In this document: piece after piece, positions 43,952-52,713 of the stretch
Layout of the letters: the number at the start of each line of letters is the position of its first letter
How positions within the stretch are numbered: the first letter of the stretch is position 1
Origin: Arthrobacter sp. M2012083
Lineage (GTDB): Bacteria; Actinomycetota; Actinomycetes; Actinomycetales; Micrococcaceae
NCBI RefSeq assembly: GCF_000281065.1
Contig: NZ_AKKK01000006.1
Coordinates: 1-64,000 of the forward strand
Direction: 5' to 3'
Length of the DNA stretch: 64,000 bases
Program-made: the position numbers and the translations under genes
Notes under the pieces: generated by a model
The model's database searches: none
The model's input: only the letters and a program-made list of their open reading frames with translations
What the model was told of the DNA's origin: nothing

Positions 43952-44758
43952 TCAGACGTCGTGCTGGAGCCTCTTGACGAAGAGCTTCGTCCGTTCCTGG
44001 CGCGGTGCCCGCAAAACCTCGGCCGCCGGCCCGCGTTCCACTACCACCCCGCCGTCCATGAAAATTACCTCGTCCGCCACATGCTGGGCAAAGGCGAGCT
44101 CATGGGTCACGATCACCATGGTCCAGCCCTCTTCGGCGAGTTCCTTGATGACTCCCAGGACGTCCCCCACAAGTTCGGGATCCAGTGCGGACGTGGGCTC
44201 GTCAAACAGGAGCAGTTGAGGCTTGAGTGCCAACGCCCGGACGATACCCACGCGCTGCTGCTGTCCGCCTGAGAGCTCAAAAGGGTAGGCGTCGCGCTTG
44301 TCGGCAAGACCAACACGTTCCAGCAGGCGCTCAGCTTCGGCAATTGCCTCGGCACGAGGCCGTTTTTGGACCTGGACGGGGCCTTCGATGATGTTCTTCA
44401 GAACGGTCATGTGAGGGAAAAGGTTGTAGTGCTGGAAGACCATGGCGCTGCGGTCGCGGAGCGCAGCCACTTCCCTTTTCCCCACTTTGGCGCCGAAGTC
44501 GATGGCGAGCTCAGCCGAGGAATCGCCGCTTCCAAAGGTGACCGTGCCGGCGTCGGGAATTTCCAAGCCGTTGAGGGAACGCAGGACCGTGGTCTTGCCG
44601 GAGCCTGAAGGCCCGATCAAGGCCACCACCTGGCCTCGCCGGATGTCAATGTCGATGTCGCGCAGGACTACGTTGCTTCCGAAGGCTTTGGCAAGGCCCC
44701 TTGCCTTCAGGACGGACGTGACGCGCGGTTGCCGGGCGGGTTCGTTAGTGAGCGACAT
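43952..44758 (-). CDS. Polar amino acid ABC importer, ATP-binding protein
   Basis: A 268-residue ATPase of the GlnQ/ArtP/TcyN type. Walker A GPSGSGKTT, Q-loop VFQHYNLFPHMTV, signature LSGGQQQR, Walker B LLLFDEPTSALD and switch His in VTHE are all intact. It overlaps the permease gene by 14 bp, so it is translationally coupled. An N-terminal extension of about 15 residues precedes the first beta strand. Confidence 0.93.
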   Translation of the reverse strand: MSLTNEPARQPRVTSVLKARGLAKAFGSNVVLRDIDIDIRRGQVVALIGPSGSGKTTVLRSLNGLEIPDAGTVTFGSGDSSAELAIDFGAKVGKREVAALRDRSAMVFQHYNLFPHMTVLKNIIEGPVQVQKRPRAEAIAEAERLLERVGLADKRDAYPFELSGGQQQRVGIVRALALKPQLLLFDEPTSALDPELVGDVLGVIKELAEEGWTMVIVTHELAFAQHVADEVIFMDGGVVVERGPAAEVLRAPRQERTKLFVKRLQHDV

Positions 44759-45404
44759 AGCGGTCCAATCTCTTTTCCACGGCGGATTGCGCGGTGGAAA
44801 GAACCAGGCAAATAACCCAATAAACCAGGGCTGCCTGCAGGTAAAGGGCCATGAACTCCTGGCTGAATGCGGCGATCTGCTGTGCGTTGCGGAACAGTTC
44901 AGTAACCAGGATGAGCGAGGCGAGGGACGTGTCTTTCACCAGGGAAATGAAGGTGTTGGACAAGGGAGGAACGGATACCCGTGCTGCCTGCGGAAGGATG
45001 ATGCGCACCAGTGCCTGCGGACGGGACATTCCGATGGTGTGGCCGGCTTCCCATTGGCCTTTCGGCACGGAGAGGATGGCAGCACGGATGATCTCGGCTG
45101 CGTACCCGCCCACGTTCAAGGAGAAGGCGATGATGGCGCTTGGCCAAGGATCAAGCCGGATGCCGATGCTGGGCAGGCCGAAGAAGATGACAAAGAGCTG
45201 CACCAGCAGGGGAGTGCCGCGGATCACGGAGACGTAGAACCGGCCGAGGCCCGAGAGCAGCCAGTTTGGGCTCAGGCGCATCAGGGCAACCACCAGCGCG
45301 AGCACCAAGCCGAAGGCGAAGGACGCGAGCGTCAGCGGAATGGTCCCGGTGACGGCGCCGGTGATGAGTGGACCGAAGGAACTCCAGACGAGGTCCCAGT
45401 TCAT
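44745..45404 (-). CDS. Polar amino acid ABC importer, permease
   Basis: A 219-residue membrane protein of the HisM/GlnP family with about five hydrophobic helices and the EAA-like loop MSRPQALVRIILPQAARVSVPPLSN. The periplasmic-side entry VIRGTPLLVQLFVIFFGLP is the family's N-terminal signature. It starts immediately at the stop of the binding protein and overlaps the ATPase. A single permease is present, so it would work as a homodimer. Confidence 0.92.
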   Translation of the reverse strand: MNWDLVWSSFGPLITGAVTGTIPLTLASFAFGLVLALVVALMRLSPNWLLSGLGRFYVSVIRGTPLLVQLFVIFFGLPSIGIRLDPWPSAIIAFSLNVGGYAAEIIRAAILSVPKGQWEAGHTIGMSRPQALVRIILPQAARVSVPPLSNTFISLVKDTSLASLILVTELFRNAQQIAAFSQEFMALYLQAALVYWVICLVLSTAQSAVEKRLDRYVAH

Positions 45405-46220
45405 CTATTTGGTGACGTCCGCGCCGAAGTACTTCTCCGAAATCCTGGCCAAGGTGCCGTCGGCTTGGAGCTCAGCCAGGGCCTTGTCCACTGCGGCCGT
45501 GAGTTCCGTAGAACCCTTGCGGAAGACCATGGCGCTCTCGGTCTTCTCCGGTGCTTCGGCGGCGACCTTCAGGCCGGAGTCGGGAGTGTTCTTGGCGTAG
45601 TCCAAGTACGTGAGTTTGTCGTTCACCGTGGCATCCACGCGTCCTTGCTGCACCAGCGTGGCGGACTGTGCCCACCCCTCGACTGCCTGGACGTTGGCGC
45701 CGGCTTCAACGGCCATCTTGTAGAAGTTACTGGTCAGTGATTGGGCGGTGGTCTTGCCCTTGAGGTCGGCAAAGCTGTTGATGCTGCTGTTGTCCGCCTT
45801 GGTGACTACTACGCCGGTGGAGATGGTGTAAGGCGTGGAGAAATCGTACTTGGCCTTGCGCTCGTCATTGATGGAGATCTGGTTGGCGATGGTGTCGAAC
45901 CTCTTGGATTCCAGCCCGGCAAAGATGCCGTCGAACTGCGTTTCCTGGAAGGTAGCCTTCACGCCAAGTTTCCCTGCCACGGCCTGGGCAATTTCGACGT
46001 CGAACCCAGTGAGCTCCCCGGCTCCATCAGCATGAAAACTAAAGGGACGGTACGTACCTTCTGTGGCGATGACGAGTTCGCCCTTGGATTTCACGTCTGA
46101 AAGTGATGTGTCCCCACTGGATTGGGCGGGTGCCGATCCTCCACCACACGCAGCAAGTGCAAGGGCGGCCGAGGCCAGGGTGGCTGCGAGGACAGAGCGG
46201 CGGGTGCGAAGGCTGTTCAT
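45405..46220 (-). CDS. Polar amino acid ABC importer, solute-binding lipoprotein
   Basis: A 271-residue SBP family 3 lipoprotein. Signal peptide with lipobox ALAAC (Cys25), then the two-lobed binding fold: GELTGFDVEIAQAVAGKLGV, QFDGIFAGLESKRFDTIANQ and AVDKALAELQADGTLARISEKYFG. It resembles cystine/polar amino acid binders (TcyA/FliY type), but the ligand is not certain. First gene of an operon: SBP, permease, ATPase and two membrane-anchored helical proteins. Upstream 46221-46451 has no gene; it contains only GC-rich sequence and a possible promoter. Confidence 0.92.
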   Translation of the reverse strand: MNSLRTRRSVLAATLASAALALAACGGGSAPAQSSGDTSLSDVKSKGELVIATEGTYRPFSFHADGAGELTGFDVEIAQAVAGKLGVKATFQETQFDGIFAGLESKRFDTIANQISINDERKAKYDFSTPYTISTGVVVTKADNSSINSFADLKGKTTAQSLTSNFYKMAVEAGANVQAVEGWAQSATLVQQGRVDATVNDKLTYLDYAKNTPDSGLKVAAEAPEKTESAMVFRKGSTELTAAVDKALAELQADGTLARISEKYFGADVTK

Positions 46221-46451
46221 GGAGCCATCTTAGCCACCGCCCGGGCCACGCTTGGCGGGGGGCTTGCGAAAAGGCCCCTTAAAAAGGCTGAGTGGGGGCG
46301 GTCCCCAACAGCCCGCCACCACTCATCCCCCCAATTGTGATCACGTGGGCGCCACATCCACCGGAAACCCGTTCTCTGATTCCGGTGTCAGGCTGCAAGC
46401 CGCGTTCACACATTCATGATTGTGCCACGATCTAATGGTTTTGTGAAAGTC

Positions 46452-47159
46452 TTACGTCGAGAGACGTTGCTTTCGCCGCGCAAATGACTTGGAGAACCAG
46501 ATCCCAGCCAGTCCGAGGCACGTGAACAGGGCGGCCGAATAGTTGATGAGTACCCGCAACCAGGCCTCCGAAAATGGAATGAGGGGAAAGAGCTGGGACG
46601 ACAGGAGTAAGGAAAGTCCCAAGAGCAGGAACCCCGAGGCCACCCGCAGCAATATGGGGGCCGTGCTCACCACGGTTCGCCAGATGGCAGGTACCAGGCA
46701 GGCTGCCACGAACCCCGGATACAAGCGACCCATCGCCGCATATCCATCCAGCGAGGGCCCCCATTTCAGTCCGCTCATCCCCGCCGAGGACCCTTGCGTG
46801 TCCGTGATGACGAAGAAGTAGATAGTCAGCGCACCAATAATTGCCCCTGCGGTGATCCCGGCGGGTCCACGGATGGCGCGCACGGCTGAGGCTGAACCGA
46901 ACGCGGTGGCGATCTTGATGCCCATGAAGAAGAACGTGCCGTACAGCAGGAAACGCAGGATCAGGTTGCCGATGTTCATCCCGCCGAGCCACCCGTCAAT
47001 GACCAGATAGGGGGCCTCAATACTGATGAGGATGCTCAACGAGATCAGCGAGAAAATGTAGAAAACCTCACGGTTTTCCCCGCGCAACGCGCTCGGAACC
47101 CGGGCGAGGGTAATAGCCAGGCAAACCGCCAGCGTGACCCAGGGCAGGACAGCCGTCAT
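46452..47159 (-). CDS. Multi-pass membrane protein, HTH partner
   Basis: A 235-residue integral membrane protein with about seven hydrophobic helices and few charged loops. No transporter or enzyme motif is recognised. The ATG at 47159 overlaps the stop of the HTH gene by 4 bp (ATGA), so the two are translationally coupled and probably act together, for example a regulator with its membrane sensor. That is inference from gene order only. Confidence 0.72.
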   Translation of the reverse strand: MTAVLPWVTLAVCLAITLARVPSALRGENREVFYIFSLISLSILISIEAPYLVIDGWLGGMNIGNLILRFLLYGTFFFMGIKIATAFGSASAVRAIRGPAGITAGAIIGALTIYFFVITDTQGSSAGMSGLKWGPSLDGYAAMGRLYPGFVAACLVPAIWRTVVSTAPILLRVASGFLLLGLSLLLSSQLFPLIPFSEAWLRVLINYSAALFTCLGLAGIWFSKSFARRKQRLST

Positions 47160-47878
47160 CCGAGGTTCTCCCAAATTCGTTCAGTTCGTTCGTGGTCTTG
47201 TTCCTGGCGGCGCAGTGTCTTGCCGAGCGCCAAAAGCCGTTCTCCGGCCAGCGCCACCAGCCGGCCCTGCGACAAGTTGTCCAGCGCCTCCTGGCGGGCA
47301 TTGGGTGGCCACCCTGCTTCGGCCTCTGTGATCAGGCCTCCCGCCACCAGTCCTCCGGCCGGTCCAACCCCGGCGGCACGCGAGGTGGCGATGGCCAGCT
47401 CGGGCGGAAGCCGATTGGCAGTCAAATGGGCCGAGAAATTCTGTGGCGCAATCCCGGTGGCTCCGCTGACCCGGTGCCGCAACTCGCCGTCGTCGATCGC
47501 GTCCACCCAGTTACGCACTGAGGTGGGGTGCGGTGGTTCGGAAAGACGCGGGGCGGGGGTGGTGCCGGGCTCGCTGCGGTCCACCACTGCACGCAGCAAA
47601 TCGATAGTAGCCACTTGGCTGACGAGTTCACAGGGGGTGGGCGGGACGGGGTCGCCCCGAAGGTCGGCGTAAAGATCGAAGGTGGACAGGGCTTGCACAG
47701 GACTGATGTTGAAGCCGCGGCTGATGCTCACCAAAGTGGACTCGGCAACCTTGCCGCGAACCAGCTGCTGGGCCAGTGTTGTTCGCTTGATGCCGGCAAT
47801 CCTGCAGACGTCAGCAGTGCTGGCATCGGGCGCAACGCCATGAAGCCAGCGCTGGAACGCCTTGGACGGTAAGGGCAT
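47156..47878 (-). CDS. Helix-turn-helix protein
   Basis: A 240-residue soluble protein. Residues about 20-60 contain an HTH-like stretch (VCRIAGIKRTTLAQQLVRGK, then STLVSISRGFNISPVQAL) similar to XRE/phage-repressor folds; the rest is rich in Ala/Pro with another helical block at the C-terminus (ARQEALDNLSQGRLVALAGE). No effector domain is recognised. The ATG at 47878 has AGGAAAG 8 nt upstream. It is coupled to a membrane protein and divergent from the ABC-F gene. It may regulate itself or its neighbours; there is no direct evidence. Confidence 0.75.
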   Translation of the reverse strand: MPLPSKAFQRWLHGVAPDASTADVCRIAGIKRTTLAQQLVRGKVAESTLVSISRGFNISPVQALSTFDLYADLRGDPVPPTPCELVSQVATIDLLRAVVDRSEPGTTPAPRLSEPPHPTSVRNWVDAIDDGELRHRVSGATGIAPQNFSAHLTANRLPPELAIATSRAAGVGPAGGLVAGGLITEAEAGWPPNARQEALDNLSQGRLVALAGERLLALGKTLRRQEQDHERTERIWENLG

Positions 47879-47968
47879 GTGGGACTTTCCTGGACGGGCC
47901 GCGAGGGCAGGGCTGCGTAAGCCGTAAGTGGGAGTACGAAACGATTTTACGCCGAAGCCACATTGAAT

Positions 47969-48029
47969 TATGCTTGTTGATTGAACCCGCTGGTCCGTAC
48001 ACCCCCCAAGTCCGGACCAGCGGGTTTTT
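47969..48029 (+). promoter_or_regulatory. Transcription attenuator in the leader of the ABC-F gene
   Basis: A perfect 14-bp inverted repeat (47984-47997 with 48013-48026, 15-nt loop) followed by TTTTT is a strong plus-strand intrinsic terminator. The flanking genes are divergent, so it can only act on the ABC-F transcript. A possible four-codon ORF (ATG CTT GTT GAT TGA, 47970-47984) ends on the first base of the stem, so a stalled ribosome would mask the 5' arm. Caution: TATGCT (47969-47974) with TTTACG 17 nt before could instead be the promoter, in which case the leader ORF would not be transcribed. Confidence 0.7.
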
Positions 48030-48086
48030 CCATGCCCGCGGGAATCGCGGCCTGAATTTCTGCGTTCCCTTGCTGGAGGATAGACA

Positions 48087-49748
48087 ATGACTGCAACTTT
48101 GGTGGCCAAGGATCTTGCCGGTGGTCATGGCCATCGCACACTTTTCTCGGACCTCTCCCTGACCATCGCGCCAGGCGATGTAGTGGGGGTGGTGGGCGCG
48201 AACGGTGCCGGTAAGTCCACGCTGCTGCGCATTCTTGCCGGCGTGGACCAGCCCCAGGCGGGGAGCGTCAACCTGGCGCCGTCGGACGCCTTCGTAGGTT
48301 GGTTGCCGCAGGAACACGAGCGCGCCGCTGACGAAACAATCGCGGCGTATATTGCCCGACGCACTGGCTGCGCCCAAGCAACAAGCGAGATGGAGTCCAC
48401 CGCCGAAGCTCTCGGCTCTGGAGCTCCCGGAGCCGATGACGCCTACTCTTTGGCCTTTGACCGCTGGATGGCCTCCGGCGCCGCGGACCTGGAGGACCGG
48501 GTTCCCGCTGTCCTCGCCGACCTCGGCTTGGAGCTTGGCGCCGACGCCCTCATGACGGGTCTTTCCGGCGGTCAGGCTGCGCGCGTGGCTTTGGCCGCCC
48601 TGCTGCTCAGCCGCTTTGACGTGGTCCTCCTGGACGAACCCACCAACGACCTCGACCTTGACGGACTTGCCCGGCTTGAGGCCTTCGTCCAAGGCCTCCG
48701 GGGCGGCGTGGTCCTGGTGTCGCACGACCGCGAATTTCTGGCCCGTTGCGTCACTACCGTGGTGGAACTGGACCTCGCCCAGAACTCCGTGGCCGTCTAC
48801 GACGGTGGCTACGAAGCGTTCCTCGAAGAGCGCGCCGTGGCCAAACGCCACGCCCGGGAACGATACGAAGAGTTTGCCAACACCAAGGCCGACCTCGTCT
48901 CCCGCGCACGCACCCAGCGTGAATGGAGCTCCCAAGGCGTAAGGAACGCCATGAAGAAAAATCCGGACAATGACAAGATCCGTCGCGCCGCGAGCAGTGA
49001 ATCGTCGGAGAAACAGGCCCAGAAAGTCCGCCAGATGGAGTCCCGTATCGCAAGGCTCACTGAGGTAGAGGAACCGCGCAAGGAATGGCAGCTGCAGTTC
49101 AGTATCGGCCAAGCGCCCCGCTCAAGTGCCGTCGTCGCTACCTTGCGCAACGTCGTCGCCCGCCAAGGTGATTTCACGCTCGGCCCGGTGAACCTCCAGC
49201 TCAACGGCGGCGAGCGCATAGGCATCACCGGACCGAACGGTGCCGGGAAGTCGACGCTTTTGCGCCTGTTGTTGGGGACGCAGGAGCCGGACGACGGCGA
49301 CGCCTCCATGGGTGCGTCTGTGGCCATTGGCGAAATTGACCAAGCGCGCGGACTTCTCGACGGCGGGCGGCAGCTTGGCGACGCTGTGGAGGCTGTGCTG
49401 GTGGACTGGAACAGTGCGGACGTGCGTACGCTCTTGGCAAAGTTCGGCCTCAAGGCGGATCACACCTCCCGGACAGTGGATTCGTTGTCCCCGGGGGAGC
49501 GGACCCGCGCTGCGCTGGCGTTGCTGCAGGCCCGTGGCGTGAATCTGCTGGTGCTGGACGAACCGACCAACCATTTGGACCTTCCGGCCATCGAGCAGCT
49601 GGAGGAGGCGCTGGAAAGTTATGAAGGCGCGCTCCTGCTGGTTACCCACGACCGAAGGTTGCTGGAGAACGTCAGGCTCGATTCGCGCTGGCACCTGGAA
49701 AACGGACAGGTGCAAGAGCTTCATCACACCCCAAGCCAGGAGAAGTAA
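48087..49748 (+). CDS. ABC-F family ATPase (ribosome-acting type)
   Basis: A 553-residue protein with two ABC domains and no membrane segment. Domain 1: GANGAGKST, LSGGQAAR, LLDEPTNDLD. Interdomain linker about 250-345, a long charged helix pair carrying the tRNA-interaction motif. Domain 2: GPNGAGKST, LSPGERTR, LVLDEPTNHLD. Such proteins bind the ribosomal E site, and some protect against antibiotics. GGAGGA lies 6 nt before the ATG. The attenuator upstream resembles the control of resistance-type ABC-F genes, supporting an antibiotic-protection role, but the sequence alone cannot say which drugs. It ends 3 bp before an ABC exporter gene. Confidence 0.92.
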   Translation: MTATLVAKDLAGGHGHRTLFSDLSLTIAPGDVVGVVGANGAGKSTLLRILAGVDQPQAGSVNLAPSDAFVGWLPQEHERAADETIAAYIARRTGCAQATSEMESTAEALGSGAPGADDAYSLAFDRWMASGAADLEDRVPAVLADLGLELGADALMTGLSGGQAARVALAALLLSRFDVVLLDEPTNDLDLDGLARLEAFVQGLRGGVVLVSHDREFLARCVTTVVELDLAQNSVAVYDGGYEAFLEERAVAKRHARERYEEFANTKADLVSRARTQREWSSQGVRNAMKKNPDNDKIRRAASSESSEKQAQKVRQMESRIARLTEVEEPRKEWQLQFSIGQAPRSSAVVATLRNVVARQGDFTLGPVNLQLNGGERIGITGPNGAGKSTLLRLLLGTQEPDDGDASMGASVAIGEIDQARGLLDGGRQLGDAVEAVLVDWNSADVRTLLAKFGLKADHTSRTVDSLSPGERTRAALALLQARGVNLLVLDEPTNHLDLPAIEQLEEALESYEGALLLVTHDRRLLENVRLDSRWHLENGQVQELHHTPSQEK

Positions 49749-49751
49749 CCC

Positions 49752-51665
49752 ATGAGCATGGACCGCGTGGCCTGGAGCTCGCTGTACAACATCACTACCG
49801 CCAAGAGCGGCTCGAAACCGTTCTCCAAGGAGACCCTGAAGCGGGTGATGGCTTTCGCCGCACCGCATAAGGGTAAGCTCATTGCCTTTGTGATCGCCTC
49901 CATCGCGGGTGCTTTCCTGGCCGTCGCTACTCCGGTGTTGGCCGGTCAGGTGGTGGATGCCATCATTGCCAACGCCGGCGTGGGCACGGTGATCTGGTTG
50001 GCTGTCCTGATCGCCATGGTCGCCGTCGGCGAGGCGGGTGTGGGCTTGTTGACCCGCTGGTTGTCTTCCATCATTGGCGAGGGTGTCATTGTGGACCTCC
50101 GCACACGGGTTTTCGATCATGTGCAACGCATGCCCATCGCCTTTTTCACCCGAACTCGAACCGGTGCCCTGGTCAGCCGCCTGAACAACGACGTCATCGG
50201 AGCCCAGTCGGCCTTCGCCGGCACACTGTCCGGCGTGGTCAGCAACGTGGTGGCTTTGGCACTCACTCTTGTGGTCATGCTTAACACCTCTTGGCTGGTG
50301 ACTGTGCTGGCCATGGTGTTGCTGCCGATTTTCCTGATTCCGGCCCGGCGGATGGGCTCCAAACTGGCGGACCTCCGCCGCGAAGCTGCCGCGCACAACG
50401 CTGCCATGGGCACTCAGATGACGGAGAGGTTCTCCGCGCCGGGCGCCACGCTGGTGAAATTGTTCGGTCGCCCGGATGAGGAATCCCGTGAGTTCGCTGA
50501 GCGTGCCGGCCGGGTCCGGGATATCGGGATCCGGACTGCCATGTTGCAGTTCACGTTTGTCACGGCCTTGACCCTGGTGTCGGCGCTGGCCTTGGCCTTG
50601 GTTTACGGACTAGGCGGTTGGTTGGCAATTGGAGGGCAGCTGGCACCCGGTGACGTGGTGGTTCTCGCCCTTCTCCTCACCCGCCTCTACGCCCCGCTGA
50701 CGGCTCTGTCCAATGCCCGTGTGGAAATCATGAGTGCTTTGGTCAGCTTTGAGCGGGTCTTTGAAATTCTGGACCTTAAGCCGCTGATCACCGAGAAGCC
50801 GGATGCCGTGACTGTTCCGGCGGGCCCTGTGGCTGTGGAGTTCGACGACGTCCGCTTCTCCTACCCTTCCGCCGAGAAGGTGTCACTGGCTTCCCTTGAG
50901 GACGTCGCCACCCTGGATACCCGTGGAGGGGAGGAAGTCCTGCACGGCCTCAGCTTCCGGGTGGAACCGGGGCAAACCGTTGCCCTGGTGGGTTCCTCCG
51001 GTGCTGGCAAGTCCACGGTGGCCCAGCTGCTGTCCCGCTTGTATGACGTCGACTCCGGCGCAGTGCGCCTGGGCGGGCAAAAGCCAGGAACAGGCGTGGA
51101 CGTCCGGGACCTCAGCTTTGATTCGTTGCGGGACACCATGGGCATGGTGACCCAGGACGGACATCTCTTCCACGAAACCATCGCGTCAAACCTGCGCCTC
51201 GCCCGGCCGGACGCTACGGAAGCTGACATGTGGGATGTGCTCCGGCGGGCTCGACTGGAGTCTATGATCCGGTCCTTGCCCGATGGCTTGGAAACCGTGG
51301 TGGGGGAGCGCGGCTACCGGCTCTCCGGTGGTGAACGCCAAAGGCTCACCATCGCCCGCCTGCTGATCAAGCAACCTCGCGTCGTGATCCTCGACGAAGC
51401 CACCGCGGCGTTGGACTCCACCAATGAAGCCGCCGTCCAGGCGGCCTTGGGTGAGGCGCTCGAGGGGCGCACCGCCGTCGTGATTGCCCACCGGCTGTCC
51501 ACCATCCGTGCGGCCGATGCCATTTTGGTGGTTGAGGATGGCAGGATCGTGGAGCGTGGCACGCACACCGAGCTGCTGGCCGCGGATGGACGATACGCCG
51601 AGCTGTATCAAACCCAGTTCGCCGAGGCCACGGCGGTGGCCCAGGAAGCGGTCCCGGAGCTATAA
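49752..51665 (+). CDS. ABC exporter, fused membrane and ATPase domains
   Basis: A 637-residue half-transporter that would work as a homodimer. Transmembrane domain about 35-330 with six helices (family motif LRTRVFDHVQRMPIAFFTRTRTGALVSRL), and an ABC domain about 360-610: Walker A GSSGAGKST, LSGGERQR, VILDEATAALD and His switch IAHRLST. An insertion of about 15 residues lies between the first ABC strand and Walker A. It follows the ABC-F gene after 3 bp with GGAGAAG upstream, so both are one operon and the pair may give combined drug protection and efflux (inference). Confidence 0.9.
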   Translation: MSMDRVAWSSLYNITTAKSGSKPFSKETLKRVMAFAAPHKGKLIAFVIASIAGAFLAVATPVLAGQVVDAIIANAGVGTVIWLAVLIAMVAVGEAGVGLLTRWLSSIIGEGVIVDLRTRVFDHVQRMPIAFFTRTRTGALVSRLNNDVIGAQSAFAGTLSGVVSNVVALALTLVVMLNTSWLVTVLAMVLLPIFLIPARRMGSKLADLRREAAAHNAAMGTQMTERFSAPGATLVKLFGRPDEESREFAERAGRVRDIGIRTAMLQFTFVTALTLVSALALALVYGLGGWLAIGGQLAPGDVVVLALLLTRLYAPLTALSNARVEIMSALVSFERVFEILDLKPLITEKPDAVTVPAGPVAVEFDDVRFSYPSAEKVSLASLEDVATLDTRGGEEVLHGLSFRVEPGQTVALVGSSGAGKSTVAQLLSRLYDVDSGAVRLGGQKPGTGVDVRDLSFDSLRDTMGMVTQDGHLFHETIASNLRLARPDATEADMWDVLRRARLESMIRSLPDGLETVVGERGYRLSGGERQRLTIARLLIKQPRVVILDEATAALDSTNEAAVQAALGEALEGRTAVVIAHRLSTIRAADAILVVEDGRIVERGTHTELLAADGRYAELYQTQFAEATAVAQEAVPEL

Positions 51666-52076
51666 CCTGCGCGGGGTGAGCGCTGGAAGTACGTGATCCG
51701 TCAGCAGTGGCGCCAAGTCCGTGGGAAGAGGCGCATCGAGGTCCAGCCAGCGGATCTCGGCGATCTCCGCCGAGGGGTGCGCTTCCCATGTTCCGGGCGC
51801 AGTAAAAACGGTGGCTTCGATGGTCGTTGCTGCCTCGTTTGCCGCCACGGCCAGCCACACGCCGAGCGGCTCGAGGCGGTTCGGTGCCACGTCAATGCCG
51901 ACTTCTTCCAAGAGTTCACGGGAAGCGGCCTCAGCGGCGGTTTCACCGGACTCTGGTTTGCCACCGGGGTGCATGAACTTCTCAGTGCCACGCTTGCGAA
52001 CGGTCAGGAGTTGGCCGTGGTCGTTGTAGACGCAAACGGCGCTCACGATGATCAGGTCCGTGCCGGTTCCGTTCAT
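51660..52076 (-). CDS. Nudix hydrolase
   Basis: A 138-residue pyrophosphatase fold. The Nudix box is GKPESGETAAEAASRELLEE followed by VGI, fitting G-x5-E-x7-RE-U-xEE-x-GU. The N-terminal strand and MHPGGK are typical of the ADP-ribose/NTP subgroups, but the substrate is not predictable. Its stop overlaps the stop of the convergent exporter by 6 bp. Its ATG overlaps the stop of the DUF6314 gene by 4 bp, so it is the second gene of that pair. Confidence 0.9.
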   Translation of the reverse strand: MNGTGTDLIIVSAVCVYNDHGQLLTVRKRGTEKFMHPGGKPESGETAAEAASRELLEEVGIDVAPNRLEPLGVWLAVAANEAATTIEATVFTAPGTWEAHPSAEIAEIRWLDLDAPLPTDLAPLLTDHVLPALTPRRL

Positions 52077-52531
52077 GGTTGCCTCCCGGCATCGATTCGG
52101 ACCAAGTGCGATTCAAGCAGCAGGTTCTTGGCGGGCCCCTGGACATCCCACGTGAAGCTGAATGAGTCAGGACCTTCCCACCTGTACCTGACCCGGTAAT
52201 CGTCGGGGTCGCACCAGTGCTTGTCCTGGTTGCCTTGGTCGGAGAAGCTCATCACGTGGAAGGGCCTGCCGTCGGGGAAAAACACGTCCATCGACTCCGG
52301 CCCGGAACCCGGTTTCAGCAGGTACTCGCGGAATGCCGGACCCGAATGGGTAGGCCAGTGCATGGTTCCGTCTTCGCGGTAGTCCAGGCCGCCGTCGGGG
52401 TTCCGGGTATAGCGCACGACGCCGGTAAAGGTTCCGTTGGTGCCGGACGATCGGTCCAGGAGGGCGCGCTCCACAGTCCAGCTGCCGGCCAAGTAGGCCT
52501 GCAAGTCCTGGGTGGGTTGCTGGTGGTTCAA
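52073..52531 (-). CDS. DUF6314 family protein
   Basis: A 152-residue small soluble protein with the DUF6314 pattern: LAGSWTVERALLD at the N-terminus, and YREDGTMHW, MDVFFPDGRPFH and WCDPDDYRVRYRW in the body; probably a beta-barrel lipocalin-like fold. The TTG start lies 2 nt from the tRNA-Arg gene on the same strand, and the only ribosome-site-like GAGGG is the tRNA's own 3' end. Two in-frame TTG codons follow within 14 residues, so the start is uncertain. Coupled to the Nudix gene by a 4-bp overlap. Confidence 0.82.
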   Translation of the reverse strand: MNHQQPTQDLQAYLAGSWTVERALLDRSSGTNGTFTGVVRYTRNPDGGLDYREDGTMHWPTHSGPAFREYLLKPGSGPESMDVFFPDGRPFHVMSFSDQGNQDKHWCDPDDYRVRYRWEGPDSFSFTWDVQGPAKNLLLESHLVRIDAGRQP

Positions 52532-52532
52532 G

Positions 52533-52605
52533 TGCCCTCGATTGGAATCGAACCAACGACACCGGCTTTAGGAGAGCCGTGCTCTATCCACTGAGCTACG
52601 AGGGC
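52533..52605 (-). tRNA. tRNA-Arg (anticodon CCT)
   Basis: A 73-nt cloverleaf: acceptor GCCCTCG/CGAGGGC, D-arm GCTCAGTGGATAGAGC, anticodon stem CGGCT/AGCCG with loop CTCCTAA (anticodon CCT, reading AGG), T-arm with GGTTCGATTCC. No CCA is encoded. Discriminator A. Confidence 0.95.
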
Positions 52606-52713
52606 CTGTGCGTCCATGGCTCTTAATCCCACTGCTGGAGCTCGAGGGCCCGGACACGACTACAAGCATACAAGCTGCGGGGGCGCTGCCCGAACACCGC
52701 TAGGCTGGCGTTC

